From Roseiarcus sp963807735 (lineage in GTDB: Bacteria > Pseudomonadota > Alphaproteobacteria > Rhizobiales > Beijerinckiaceae), in assembly GCA_963807735.1 (NCBI GenBank), contig CAWEDI010000052.1, positions 62,001 through 126,000 of the forward strand: a DNA stretch of 64,000 nt. The letters are read 5' to 3'. The notes beneath the pieces were generated by a model. The model saw only the letters and a program-made list of their open reading frames with translations, had not been told where the DNA came from and searched no databases. Positions 1 through 8,264 of the stretch are shown piece by piece. How positions within the stretch are numbered: the first letter of the stretch is position 1; every line of letters begins with the position of its first letter. The position numbers and the translations under genes are program-made.

Positions 1-1
1 G

Positions 2-91
2 GCGGACATCGCCATTAGGTTTGTTGATGGTCTCGAACTCGTCCGACAAATCCGACTGATGGTGACGCTCGTCGTGAGAGATCGCTCCTAG
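2..91 (+). CDS. possible 3' end of an upstream gene (partial)
   Basis: An open frame enters from the left edge and stops at TAG (89-91), 30 bases before glyS. Only 29 codons are visible and I do not recognise them. It could equally be untranslated leader of glyS. Confidence 0.25.
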   Translation, partial: ADIAIRFVDGLELVRQIRLMVTLVVRDRS

Positions 92-121
92 TCCGCCGCT
101 ACTTTAACTCGATCGCGATCC

Positions 122-2389
122 ATGCCCGACCTCCTGCTAGAACTCTTCAGCGAAGAAATCCCAGCTCGCATGCAGCGGCAAGCGGCGGACGACCTGAAGC
201 GGCTCGTCACCAACGCGCTCGTCGACGCGGGCCTAGTGTACGAGGGCGCGCAAGCCTTTGCGACGCCGCGACGGCTGGCGCTGCATGTCGTCGGACTGCC
301 CGCGGCGCAGGCCGATCGGCGCGAGGAGCGCAAGGGGCCGCGCGTCGGCGCGCCGGAGGCCGCCGTGGCGGGCTTCCTCAAAAGCGCCGGGCTGGCAAGC
401 CTCGATCAGGCGCAAAAGGTTTCCGACGGTAAGAAGGGGGAAATCTATGTCGCCGTCGTCGAGAAGAAGGGCCGCGCGACGCCCGCGCTGATTGCTGAAC
501 TGCTGCCGCCGATCCTGCGCGCCTTCCCGTGGCCGAAGTCGATGCGCTGGGGCGCGGGCTCGACGAAGCCCGACGCGCTGCGTTGGGTGCGGCCGCTGCG
601 GTCGATCGTCTGCACGTTCGGCGCGCCGCACGAGCCGATCGAGATCGTGCCTTTCGCCCTCGACGGGCTCGTCGCGGGCGATACGACCTTCGGTCATCGC
701 TTCATGGCGCCGGCGCCGATCAAGGTCCGCCGGTTCGAGGATTACGCCGAGGCGCTGCAGAAGGCGAAGGTCGTGCTCGACGCCGACCGGCGCAAGGAGA
801 TCATCCTCGCCGACGCGAAATCGCTCGCCCTGGCGCATGGGCTGGAATTGATCGAAGACGCCGGGCTGGTCGAGGAAGTCGCCGGTCTCGTCGAGTGGCC
901 GGTGGTGCTGATGGGCGAGTTCGAGGCGGAATTCCTGGAGATTCCGCCCGAGGTGATCCGCGCCACGATCCGCGCCAACCAGAAATGTTTCGTGCTACGC
1001 GACGCCGGCGGCAAGCTGGCGAACCGTTTTCTGCTGGTCGCCAATCTCGTGGCGAGCGACGGCGGCGCGGCGATCGCGGCCGGAAACGCCCGCGTGGTGC
1101 GCGCGCGGCTCTCCGACGCCCGGCATTTCTGGGCGACGGACCTCGGCGACTTGCCGGATTACAAGGACAGCGGGAAGCCGCTTGACCAGCGGCTGGCCAA
1201 GCTGAAGGCGCTCGGCATCGTGTTCCACGAGAAGCTCGGCACGCAAGCGGAGAGGATCGAGCGCATCGCCGCGCTCGCCCGCGCGCTGGCGCCGGCGGTC
1301 GGCTGCGTGCCGGACCTCGCCGAGCGCGCCGCGCGGCTCGCCAAGGCGGATTTGGTCACCGAGATGGTCGGCGAGTTCCCGGAATTGCAAGGGCTGATGG
1401 GCCGCTACTACGCGGAGGCGCAAGGCGAGGACGTCAGCGTCGCTCAGGCGATCGAGGAGCACTACAAGCCGCAGGGACCGAACGACCGTGTACCCACCTC
1501 GCCGGAGTCGATCGCGGTGGCGTTGGCCGACAAGCTCGACACGTTGGTCGGGTTCTGGGCGATCGACGAGAAGCCGACGGGCAGCAAGGACCCGTACGCG
1601 CTGAGGCGCGCGGCGCTGGGGGTGATACGGATTGTGCTGGAGAATGAGCTGCGGCTCAACCTCGCTGTTGTTATGCGCAGCCAACTTATGGCGCTGGTCA
1701 AAGAGATGTATGTCCGCGAGAGTTGGCGATCGAGCGTCCGCGTCCAACTTGGCGCGATAGATACCCTCAACGAAGAGGAAATGAAAACGCGAGAGGCGAC
1801 AATTCAGGAATTCGAATTCGCCGAGCATGTGCCCGCGAGCCTTGGCGATTTCGATGGGAAGGTGGCTGACCTGCTCGCCTTCTTCGCCGACCGCCTAAAG
1901 GTCCATCTCCGCGACAAAGGCGCCCGCCATGATCTCATCGACGCGGTGTTCGCGCTGCCCGGCCAGGACGATCTCCTGATGATCGTCCGCCGCGTCGAGG
2001 CGCTCGGACGGTTCCTCGACTCCGACGACGGCAAGAACCTGCTCGCCGGCTACCGCCGCGCCGCGAACATCCTGAAGGCCGAGGAAAAGAAGCAGGGCGA
2101 GGCTTTCGCCGGCGATTACGACCCAGCGCTGCTCACGCAGGCCGAGGAGAAGGCGCTCGCCGAGGCGCTGGAGAGGGCGGCGAAGGACGCGGCGGCGCAT
2201 GTCGCGCGCGAGGATTTCGAAGCCGCGATGCGCAGCCTCAGCACGCTACGGGCGCCGGTCGACGCGTTCTTCACCGCCGTCACCGTCAACGCGGACGATC
2301 CGGCGCTGCGCCTCAACAGGCTGCGTCTGCTCGGGCGCTTGCGCGACGCAGTGCATGCGGTGGCGGATTTTTCGCGCATCGGCGGGTAG
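122..2389 (+). CDS. glyS: glycyl-tRNA synthetase beta subunit
   Basis: This is the beta subunit of the heterotetrameric bacterial glycyl-tRNA synthetase, which charges tRNA-Gly in the cytoplasm. The protein is 755 residues and opens with the family signature LLLELFSEEIPARMQ. A class II-associated beta-subunit body follows, and the C-terminal quarter matches the DALR-type anticodon-binding region (DLLAFFADRLKVHLRDKGAR around residue 580). It is slightly longer than typical family members because of a variable insert near residues 515-575. The alpha subunit gene (glyQ) is not in the window and presumably lies to the left. An imperfect inverted repeat directly after the stop may end the transcript. 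The start ATG is the only one that gives the conserved N-terminus. Confidence 0.97.
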   Translation: MPDLLLELFSEEIPARMQRQAADDLKRLVTNALVDAGLVYEGAQAFATPRRLALHVVGLPAAQADRREERKGPRVGAPEAAVAGFLKSAGLASLDQAQKVSDGKKGEIYVAVVEKKGRATPALIAELLPPILRAFPWPKSMRWGAGSTKPDALRWVRPLRSIVCTFGAPHEPIEIVPFALDGLVAGDTTFGHRFMAPAPIKVRRFEDYAEALQKAKVVLDADRRKEIILADAKSLALAHGLELIEDAGLVEEVAGLVEWPVVLMGEFEAEFLEIPPEVIRATIRANQKCFVLRDAGGKLANRFLLVANLVASDGGAAIAAGNARVVRARLSDARHFWATDLGDLPDYKDSGKPLDQRLAKLKALGIVFHEKLGTQAERIERIAALARALAPAVGCVPDLAERAARLAKADLVTEMVGEFPELQGLMGRYYAEAQGEDVSVAQAIEEHYKPQGPNDRVPTSPESIAVALADKLDTLVGFWAIDEKPTGSKDPYALRRAALGVIRIVLENELRLNLAVVMRSQLMALVKEMYVRESWRSSVRVQLGAIDTLNEEEMKTREATIQEFEFAEHVPASLGDFDGKVADLLAFFADRLKVHLRDKGARHDLIDAVFALPGQDDLLMIVRRVEALGRFLDSDDGKNLLAGYRRAANILKAEEKKQGEAFAGDYDPALLTQAEEKALAEALERAAKDAAAHVAREDFEAAMRSLSTLRAPVDAFFTAVTVNADDPALRLNRLRLLGRLRDAVHAVADFSRIGG

Positions 2390-2401
2390 TTCCTTGGTGT
2401 C

Positions 2402-2469
2402 CTTCGTGAAACCTTGGTGTCCCTTGTGTTGAAAAGGGTTCACCACGAAGGACACGAAGGTTTCACTAA
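2402..2469. repeat. imperfect ~30-bp inverted repeat (HEGHEGF-type intergenic repeat)
   Basis: Bases 2402-2431 and 2441-2469 are imperfect inverted copies with about five mismatches and a short loop. The right arm contains CACGAAGGACACGAAGG, a sequence type that recurs between genes in many bacterial genomes and translates as HEGHEGF. It lies between glyS and the MmcQ-like gene and could act as a transcription-attenuating hairpin or a small dispersed repeat. Confidence 0.6.
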
Positions 2470-2518
2470 GTTCACGAGATCAGCATCGCCCCGCGCGGGG
2501 GCCGCCCCGGGGACCAAC

Positions 2519-2854
2519 ATGGCCGACGCCGACGATCTCATCCGTCTCGCGCTGAGCTTCGCCGGCGCGGCGCAATATCCGCACTTCGACCGCATCGCCT
2601 TCAAGGCGCGCGTGACCTTCGCCACGCTCGCTCCGGACCGGCTCACCGCCAATCTCAAACTCGCCCCCGACGAGCAGGCGCTCAAATGCGAAGTCGCGCC
2701 GGACGCCTTTTCCCGTCTTCCCAACGCCTGGGGCGCGAAGGGCTGGACGCTCGCCCGTCTCGAACGCTTAACCGAGCGCGAGTTGCACGCGGCGCTCGAA
2801 ATGGCCTACGCCCACGCGCGGCCGAACCCAAAGCGGAAAACCCGCCCGGATTGA
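2519..2854 (+). CDS. MmcQ/YjbR family protein
   Basis: A 111-residue protein of the MmcQ/YjbR family, small alpha/beta proteins with a CyaY-like fold and no settled biochemical function, sometimes called DNA-binding. Family-like features are HFDRIAFKAR near residue 20, NLKLAPDEQ near 45, GAKGWTLARL near 78 and a final helix ending in AYAHARPN. The frame stays open upstream to 2414, but those codons translate the intergenic repeat, so the ATG at 2519 is taken as the start. It stands 32 bases before the cysQ-like gene on the same strand and may be cotranscribed with it. Confidence 0.85.
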   Translation: MADADDLIRLALSFAGAAQYPHFDRIAFKARVTFATLAPDRLTANLKLAPDEQALKCEVAPDAFSRLPNAWGAKGWTLARLERLTERELHAALEMAYAHARPNPKRKTRPD

Positions 2855-2886
2855 CGGCCGCCCCGCCGCTTCGATAAGGCCCGGAG

Positions 2887-3723
2887 ATGGACGACGTCGG
2901 ATCGCTCGGCTTGGATCGGGCCGCCGCGGCGCTTGAGGCGCTCGTGACGGCGGCGCGACTCGGCGGCGCGGCGGCGCTCGCCGAATTCCGGCTCGGACAT
3001 CCGACCCGCGCCACCATCGCCTACAAGGCCGGCAATTCGCCCGTCACCTCCGCCGATCTCGCCGTGGACCGCCAGCTCGCCGCGGCGCTGCGCCCGCAAT
3101 TTCCCGACGCCGGCTGGCTCTCCGAGGAGACCGAGGACGACCCGGACCGGCTCGGCAAGGCGCGGCTGCTCATCCTCGACCCGATCGACGGCACCCGCGC
3201 ATTCATGACCGGCGACCCCTGCTGGACGGTGGCGATCGCGCTGGTCGAGAACGGCCGGCCGGTGGCGGGGGTGGTCCACGCGCCGGCGCTCGGCGAAACC
3301 TTCGCCGCCTCGCTGGGGCGCGGGGCGACGCTCAACGGCGCGCCGATCCGCGCGGCGACGCGAGCCTCGCTCGACGGGGTGAAAATCGCCGGACCGCGCG
3401 GGCCGGCGGCGGCGCTCGCCGCGGCGGCGGGTTTCAGTTGGGCGCCGGCGCAGAAAACCCCGTCGCTCGCTTATCGGCTCGCCTGCGTCGCCGCCGGACG
3501 CATCGAGATCGGCCTCGCCGGCGCCAATTCGCACGACTGGGACATAGCCGCCGCCGACGTCATTTTGCGCGAAGCCGGCGCGGGTCTGCTCGAAGGCGGC
3601 GCGGAAGTCAGCTACAATCAAGCGCGCACGCGCCATGACCCGCTGCTCGCCGCGCCGCGCGCTTGGCTCGCCCGACTGGCGCCGGCGTTCGCGGCCGTTT
3701 CGCCGCCGGGCCGGCGGGCATGA
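2887..3723 (+). CDS. cysQ: 3'(2'),5'-bisphosphate nucleotidase / inositol monophosphatase family
   Basis: A 278-residue metal-dependent phosphatase of the inositol monophosphatase superfamily. CysQ removes the 3'-phosphate from PAP/PAPS and so recycles the by-product of sulfate assimilation; some relatives act on inositol phosphates. The metal site is visible as SEETEDD (near residue 80), DPIDGT (98-103) and DWDIAAAD (from 217). It heads the run cysQ, DUF4170, DUF374 acyltransferase, waaA, lpxK, a conserved order in alphaproteobacteria, and this context supports CysQ over plain inositol monophosphatase. Substrate choice cannot be read from sequence alone. Confidence 0.88.
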   Translation: MDDVGSLGLDRAAAALEALVTAARLGGAAALAEFRLGHPTRATIAYKAGNSPVTSADLAVDRQLAAALRPQFPDAGWLSEETEDDPDRLGKARLLILDPIDGTRAFMTGDPCWTVAIALVENGRPVAGVVHAPALGETFAASLGRGATLNGAPIRAATRASLDGVKIAGPRGPAAALAAAAGFSWAPAQKTPSLAYRLACVAAGRIEIGLAGANSHDWDIAAADVILREAGAGLLEGGAEVSYNQARTRHDPLLAAPRAWLARLAPAFAAVSPPGRRA

Positions 3724-3774
3724 AAATCGCAGCGCGGCGTCGCGCGCTCTCGCGCTCCTCGAGGATTTGAAGCC

Positions 3775-4038
3775 ATGTCCGATCATGACGCCTCCGCTCA
3801 CGAATCCAAGCAATTGCTGCATCTGGTGCTTGGCGGCGAACTGAAGAACATCGACAGCATGGAGTTCCGCGACGTCTCGCAAATTGACGTGGTCGGCGTG
3901 TTCCCCAACTACGAAACCGCCGAGCGGGCCTGGCGCGCCAAGGCGCAGTCGACGGTGGACAGCGCGCAGACCCGCTATTTCATCGTGCATCTGCATCGGA
4001 TGATGGCGCCGCCCGGCCTCGCCCGAAAGGTCGGTTGA
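3775..4038 (+). CDS. DUF4170 family protein
   Basis: An 87-residue soluble protein with the features of the alphaproteobacterial DUF4170 family: a central segment reading VVGVFPNYETAERAWRAKAQ and then an aromatic strand RYFIVHLHRM. Its function is unknown. Its constant position between cysQ and the lipid A/Kdo genes suggests a role linked to envelope biogenesis, but this is inference from context only. Its stop overlaps the region of the next gene's alternative TTG start (4035). Confidence 0.85.
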   Translation: MSDHDASAHESKQLLHLVLGGELKNIDSMEFRDVSQIDVVGVFPNYETAERAWRAKAQSTVDSAQTRYFIVHLHRMMAPPGLARKVG

Positions 4039-4046
4039 AGGCGCGC

Positions 4047-4787
4047 ATGAGCGACGAGGGAGGAGGCGGAGGCTTCGCCGCGGAGGCGCTGGGTTTTGCG
4101 CTCGCGCAATATTTGAAGCTGGTGGGGCGGACGAACCGATTCGTGATCGAGCCCTCCGACCTCGATTCCTGTTTAGGCGCGCATCATCCCGCCGTCGTCG
4201 CCATGTGGCACGGGCAGCACATCATGCTTCCGTTCGCGCGCGCTTCGAACATGACGCGGGTGCTGGCGATGGTGTCGCGGCATCGCGACGCCGGCGTGCA
4301 GGCGATTGCGCTGCGCCGGCTCAATATCCTGCCGGTGCGCGGCTCGGGCGCGCGCGGCGAGAAGGTCAGGGAGAAGGGCGGCGCCAAGGCGCTCATCGCC
4401 CTGCGCCGGGAGCTCGACGGCGGCGCTACCGTAGCCATGACGGCGGACGTACCGAAAGTCGCGCGGGTGGCGGGGCTCGGCATCGTCACCTTGGGACGCA
4501 TCTCCGGCCGGCCGATCGTGCCGGTGGCGGTGGTCACTAGCCGTCGCCTCGATTTCAAATCCTGGGATCGGGCGAGCGTCGGCCTGCCGTTCGGGCGCGG
4601 CGCGATCGTCGTCGGCGAGCCGATTCGCGTCGCGCCCGATGCGGGCGCGGCCGCGCTGGAGGCGGCGCGGCTCGCCGTGCAGGACGGCCTCGACGCCGTC
4701 CACGCCCGCGCCTATGGGCTGGTCGGCGGCGTCGATCCCGGCGCCGGCCTCCGGCCCGCGCCCGGCGCGAGCCTTCGGCCGGCATGA
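4047..4787 (+). CDS. lysophospholipid acyltransferase-like protein (DUF374)
   Basis: A 246-residue protein of the DUF374 family, related to LPLAT/LpxL-type acyltransferases that transfer acyl chains to membrane lipids or lipid A. Visible features are AMWHGQHIMLPFA (residues around 50, with the catalytic-type His) and VRGSGARGEKVREKGGAKAL, followed by MTADVPKVARVAGLGIV. The ATG at 4047 is preceded by GAAGG at good spacing; an upstream TTG at 4035 would add four residues. Its stop overlaps the start of waaA (ATGA). The exact acyl acceptor is unknown. Confidence 0.82.
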   Translation: MSDEGGGGGFAAEALGFALAQYLKLVGRTNRFVIEPSDLDSCLGAHHPAVVAMWHGQHIMLPFARASNMTRVLAMVSRHRDAGVQAIALRRLNILPVRGSGARGEKVREKGGAKALIALRRELDGGATVAMTADVPKVARVAGLGIVTLGRISGRPIVPVAVVTSRRLDFKSWDRASVGLPFGRGAIVVGEPIRVAPDAGAAALEAARLAVQDGLDAVHARAYGLVGGVDPGAGLRPAPGASLRPA

Positions 4788-6061
4788 GGACGCCCTTGTC
4801 GCTGACGGCTTATCGGCTCGCGACAGCGGCGGCGGCGCCATTCGCCGGGGCGTTGCTGTCGCTGCGGCTCAACAAGGGCAAGGAAGATCCGGATCGGCTC
4901 GACGAACGCCGCGGGCTCGCCTGCGCGCCACGACCGGAGGGGCCGCTGGTCTGGCTGCATGGCGCGAGCGTCGGGGAGACCGTGTCGCTGCTGCCGCTGG
5001 TCGAGCGACTGACCCAAGGCGGCCTCAACGCGCTGATGACGTCGGGCACGGTGACGTCGGCGCGGCTGATGGCGCGCCGCCTGCCGCCGCATGCGCTGCA
5101 TCAATTCGCGCCGCTGGACGCGCCGCTGTTCTTCCGTCGTTTCTTTCGCCATTGGCGGCCCGATCTCGGCCTGATCGCGGAGAGCGAGATCTGGCCCAAC
5201 ATGATTATCGAGGCGGGTCGCGCGCGCGTGCCGCTGGCGATGGTGAACGCCCGCATGAGCGAGCGCTCCTATCGCCGCTGGAAAAAACTGCCGCGGTTCG
5301 CGCGCGCGCTTCTCGGCCGGTTCGAGCTGGCGCTGACGCAGAGCGCGGCGGACGCCGAGCGGCTGACGCGGCTCGGCGTCCGCGCGGCGCGGGTGATCGG
5401 CAACATGAAGTTCGATGCGCCGCCGCCGCCGGCGGATTTGCGCGAACTCGCCGAGCTTACCGGCCTCGTTTCGGGGCGGAAGTTATGGATAGCCGCCTCG
5501 ACACATCCCGACGAGGAGCGCGTGGCGGCCGAGGCGCATCTCAAGCTCGCCGCCGAGCATCCCGATCTGCTGACCCTGATCGCGCCGCGTCACCCCGAGC
5601 GCGGCCCGGAGATCGCCGAAGAACTCGGCGATCTTGACCTGACGCTGCGTCTGCGCTCGCGCGGCGAGCGCCCGGATCGAGAGTGCGGCGTTTATATCTG
5701 CGACACGATTGGCGAACTCGGGCTGTTCTATCGGCTGGCCGGCGTCGTGTTCGTCGGCAAGTCGTTGTTCGCCGGCGGCGGGCAGAACCCGATCGAGCCG
5801 GCCAAGCTCGGGTGCGCCATTCTGCATGGACCGCATGTCGACAATTTCGCCGACGTCTATCGCCCGCTCGACGCCGAGGGCGGCGCGCTCGTCGCGCGCG
5901 ACGCGACGGAGCTGGGCGCCGCGCTGAGCGCGCTGTTTCGCGACCCGCGCCGATTGCGGGCGATGGCGCGCGTCGCGGCGGAGGTCGTCGAGCGGCGCGG
6001 CGGCGCGGTCGAGCGGGCGCTCGCGGCCCTGTCGACGCATCTGGCGGCGCTCGGTCCATGA
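4784..6061 (+). CDS. waaA: 3-deoxy-D-manno-octulosonic acid (Kdo) transferase
   Basis: A 425-residue GT30 family glycosyltransferase that adds Kdo from CMP-Kdo to the lipid A precursor at the inner face of the inner membrane. Signatures include WLHGASVGET (near residue 58, with the conserved Glu), LIAESEIWPNMI, LIAPRHPERG and FVGKSLFAGGGQNPIEPAKLG in the sugar-nucleotide domain. A hydrophobic N-terminal segment provides membrane association. It overlaps the upstream acyltransferase by four bases and the downstream lpxK by four bases, so translation is likely coupled. Length is normal for the family. Confidence 0.96.
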   Translation: MRTPLSLTAYRLATAAAAPFAGALLSLRLNKGKEDPDRLDERRGLACAPRPEGPLVWLHGASVGETVSLLPLVERLTQGGLNALMTSGTVTSARLMARRLPPHALHQFAPLDAPLFFRRFFRHWRPDLGLIAESEIWPNMIIEAGRARVPLAMVNARMSERSYRRWKKLPRFARALLGRFELALTQSAADAERLTRLGVRAARVIGNMKFDAPPPPADLRELAELTGLVSGRKLWIAASTHPDEERVAAEAHLKLAAEHPDLLTLIAPRHPERGPEIAEELGDLDLTLRLRSRGERPDRECGVYICDTIGELGLFYRLAGVVFVGKSLFAGGGQNPIEPAKLGCAILHGPHVDNFADVYRPLDAEGGALVARDATELGAALSALFRDPRRLRAMARVAAEVVERRGGAVERALAALSTHLAALGP

Positions 6062-7041
6062 GGGCGCCGCGCGGCTGGCGCAACCCCCGTCCCGGCCTCA
6101 TCGCCCAGATTCTGCGACCCCTCGGGGCGCTCTACGGCGCGGCGACCGCGCGGCGGATGGCGCAGCCCGGCGCGCGCGTCGGCGCGCCGGTGCTGTGCGT
6201 CGGCAATTTCGTCGTCGGCGGCGCGGGCAAGACGCCGACGGCGATCGCGCTGGCGCGGCTGCTGCGGGCGAGCGGCGAGCGGCCGGCGTTCCTGTCGCGC
6301 GGTTACGGCGGCGAGGCGCGCGCCGACAGCGTGCGCGTCGCCGCGCGCACCGACAACGCCCGCCGGGTCGGCGACGAGCCGTTGTTGCTGGCGCGCGTCG
6401 CCCCGTGTTTCGTCGGCGCCGACCGGGTCGCCTCGGCGTGGCTCGCCATCGAGGACGGCGCGAGCGTTCTAGTGATGGACGACGGCTTGCAAAATCCGTC
6501 GCTGTTCAAGACGCTGACGCTCGCCGTCGTCGACGGTGAAAGTCCGTTCGGCAACGGCCTCTGCCTGCCGGCCGGACCGCTGCGCGCGCCGATCCGGGCG
6601 CAGCTTCCGTTTGTCGACGCGCTGCTGATGATTGACGGCGGCGCGGCGACGGCGGCGCTGCTCGCCGCCGAGGCGCCGCAGACGCCGCTGTTCCGCGCCC
6701 GGCTCAAGGCCGACGCGATCGCCGCCTCGGGCTTGATCGGCCGGCCAGTGCTCGCCTTCGCCGGCATCGCGCAACCGGAGAAATTCTTCGCCACGCTGGC
6801 GGGGATCGGTGCGCAACTCGTGGAAACCGCAGTTTTTCCGGATCATTGGCGCTTCCGGCGCCGCGACCTGGACCGGCTTCACGCCCGCGCGGCGCGGCGC
6901 GGCCTGACACTGGTCTGCACCGAGAAAGACCTGGTCCGTCTCCCGCCGGAAAGCGCGGACGATGTGCGCGCATTGCCGGTGACGCTCGCCTTCGACGACC
7001 CCGCCGCCGTCACCGCCTGGCTCGCCCAACTGCGGCGGTGA
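6058..7041 (+). CDS. lpxK: tetraacyldisaccharide 4'-kinase
   Basis: LpxK phosphorylates the 4' position of the tetraacyl-disaccharide to form lipid IVA, in the inner membrane. The protein is 327 residues with a P-loop GGAGKTP (residues 54-60), LSRGYGG, VGDEPLLLA and MDDGLQNPSL, all typical of LpxK. The ATG at 6058 overlaps the waaA stop as ATGA; the frame remains open far upstream inside waaA, but nothing there looks like LpxK. It closes the lipid A/Kdo operon. Directly downstream lies a CRP-type palindrome that belongs to the next gene. Confidence 0.96.
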   Translation: MRAPRGWRNPRPGLIAQILRPLGALYGAATARRMAQPGARVGAPVLCVGNFVVGGAGKTPTAIALARLLRASGERPAFLSRGYGGEARADSVRVAARTDNARRVGDEPLLLARVAPCFVGADRVASAWLAIEDGASVLVMDDGLQNPSLFKTLTLAVVDGESPFGNGLCLPAGPLRAPIRAQLPFVDALLMIDGGAATAALLAAEAPQTPLFRARLKADAIAASGLIGRPVLAFAGIAQPEKFFATLAGIGAQLVETAVFPDHWRFRRRDLDRLHARAARRGLTLVCTEKDLVRLPPESADDVRALPVTLAFDDPAAVTAWLAQLRR

Positions 7042-7056
7042 TTCGCGATCCCGGCG

Positions 7057-7072
7057 TGTGACTTTTGTCACA
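7057..7072. promoter_or_regulatory. CRP/FNR-type palindrome upstream of the first small exported protein
   Basis: The sequence TGTGACTTTTGTCACA is a perfect inverted repeat and fits the E. coli CRP consensus TGTGA-N6-TCACA exactly. It lies 85 bases before the start at 7158, and a near copy precedes the paralogous gene (7731-7746). A Crp/Fnr regulator is encoded just downstream (8265-8981). Confidence 0.7.
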
Positions 7073-7157
7073 ACCATTCTATTAACGAACCCCTAAATCA
7101 AGCTCCAACGAGCCAACGGCTTCGCCCGAACGAAGCCAGAAGCCTCGGGAGTTCACC

Positions 7158-7580
7158 ATGAACACCTTCGCCACCGCCGCGCTATTCGCCGCCGTCTCGC
7201 TCTCCGCCGCGCATCCTGCGGCGGCTACGCCCGCGGCCCCCCTCACCGCCCTGGTCGCGCAGGCGCCCGTCGAAAAGGCCGCCTTCGTGTTCGGCGAGCC
7301 ACTCGTGCCCGGCCGGCCTTCGCGTCTGGACCGGGTCGACGCGGATGCGGCGGAGGCCGCGGTCGAGAGCTACTTCGATTTCGACGCCCTCATCACGTTC
7401 GGCGCACTGGCGCTGGGAATCGGCGCGGTGGCGTCGATGGCGTTCGCCGGCAGCCGCGGTAAGCCTTCCTCTCCGCCCGACACGCCGGAGGAAGTTGAAC
7501 CGGAATGGCGCGAATCGGTGTTCCAGACGCTGCAGGCGGACCTGTGGAAGTTCACCGACGGCTATCGTCGCGCCGCTTGA
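7158..7580 (+). CDS. small exported/membrane protein, paralogue A
   Basis: A 140-residue protein of unknown function. It has a likely signal peptide at residues 1-23 (ends HPAAA), a linker, and a hydrophobic segment near residues 79-100 (ALITFGALALGIGAVASMAF), then a short charged tail ending in an amphipathic helix. The SD GGGAG stands six bases before the ATG. The second half aligns with the protein at 7833-8246: both share the GALALG-type segment, AGSR, then W(R/Q)(E/D)..(F/M)Q.L(Q/E)ADL..FT.G.RRAA at the end. The pair looks like an old tandem duplication. A CRP-type site upstream suggests control by the neighbouring Crp/Fnr protein. Confidence 0.7.
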   Translation: MNTFATAALFAAVSLSAAHPAAATPAAPLTALVAQAPVEKAAFVFGEPLVPGRPSRLDRVDADAAEAAVESYFDFDALITFGALALGIGAVASMAFAGSRGKPSSPPDTPEEVEPEWRESVFQTLQADLWKFTDGYRRAA

Positions 7581-7697
7581 CAAGATTTCGCTGTGGCGCC
7601 GTGCGGCGCCCAAGCGGCCGGGAACCTTCCCGGCGCCGGCTAGTTCTAACGCCAGAGTTTTCGTGCGGAACTGGACCTTTTCCGCCCCGTTGGGTGG

Positions 7698-7713
7698 GTC
7701 ACGAAATAGTGAC
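7698..7713. promoter_or_regulatory. inverted repeat GTCAC-N6-GTGAC
   Basis: GTCACGAAATAGTGAC is a 5-bp-arm palindrome 18 bases upstream of the second CRP-like site. It has the same period as a CRP-family dyad but inverted half-sites. It may be a second operator. Confidence 0.4.
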
Positions 7714-7730
7714 AAGGGGGTCTCACGGCG

Positions 7731-7746
7731 TGTGAGTTTTGCCACA
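7731..7746. promoter_or_regulatory. CRP/FNR-type palindrome upstream of paralogue B
   Basis: TGTGAGTTTTGCCACA matches TGTGA-N6-TCACA with one mismatch. It shares the flanking GGCG and the TTTTG core with the site at 7057-7072. It lies 87 bases before the start at 7833, almost the same distance as for paralogue A. Confidence 0.6.
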
Positions 7747-7832
7747 GTCAAGAAGTAAACGAAGTGTTAATGCATGTTTCGAACAAGGCGACCCCGAGAT
7801 TCGGAGGACGCCGACCGCGATGGGAGCTGGAT

Positions 7833-8246
7833 ATGAACGTTTCCGCCCTAAGTGCCGCTGTGATCCTCGCGTCGGTGGCGATGTCCCCGGCGGTGGCCTT
7901 CACCCCGGATTCCAAGCTCGGCTATGCCCCGGGCCCGATCGTCAACGCCGATTTCGTGCAGGGGCACGAGGCGGTCGGCGGCGTGCCGGCTCGGTTGGCG
8001 CTGTCCCGCGGCGAGGCGTCGAAGGAAATGGCGCAGCGTTATTTCGACGTTGACGTCATTGTGACGCTCGGCGCCCTCGCGTTGGCTTCCGGCGCGTTCG
8101 TCGCCGCCGGCATCGCGGGCAGCCGTCGCCGCGCTTCGCAGACGCCTGTGTTTGCCTCGCTGCGAGACGGGTGGCAGGACGACGTGATGCAGGCGCTCGA
8201 AGCCGACCTCGCGCAGTTCACCGGCGGCCTGCGCCGGGCGGCGTAA
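7833..8246 (+). CDS. small exported/membrane protein, paralogue B
   Basis: A 137-residue protein of unknown function, paralogous to the one encoded at 7158-7580. It has a probable signal peptide (residues 1-23, ending PAVAF) and a hydrophobic segment near 72-93 (VIVTLGALALASGAFVAAGI) followed by AGSRR and an amphipathic tail. The ATG at 7833 is preceded by GGGAG at seven bases; an earlier in-frame ATG at 7764 would place 23 charged residues before the signal peptide and is not preferred. The gene is convergent with the Crp/Fnr regulator gene, 18 bases away. No family name can be given. Confidence 0.68.
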   Translation: MNVSALSAAVILASVAMSPAVAFTPDSKLGYAPGPIVNADFVQGHEAVGGVPARLALSRGEASKEMAQRYFDVDVIVTLGALALASGAFVAAGIAGSRRRASQTPVFASLRDGWQDDVMQALEADLAQFTGGLRRAA

Positions 8247-8264
8247 GGTTGTCCCGGTCGCGGT

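Noticed and set aside
4639..5637. Long plus-strand ORF (332 codons) overlapping the waaA gene
   Set aside because: Arg/Ala-rich shadow frame produced by high GC; the real gene in the other frame has clear WaaA motifs.
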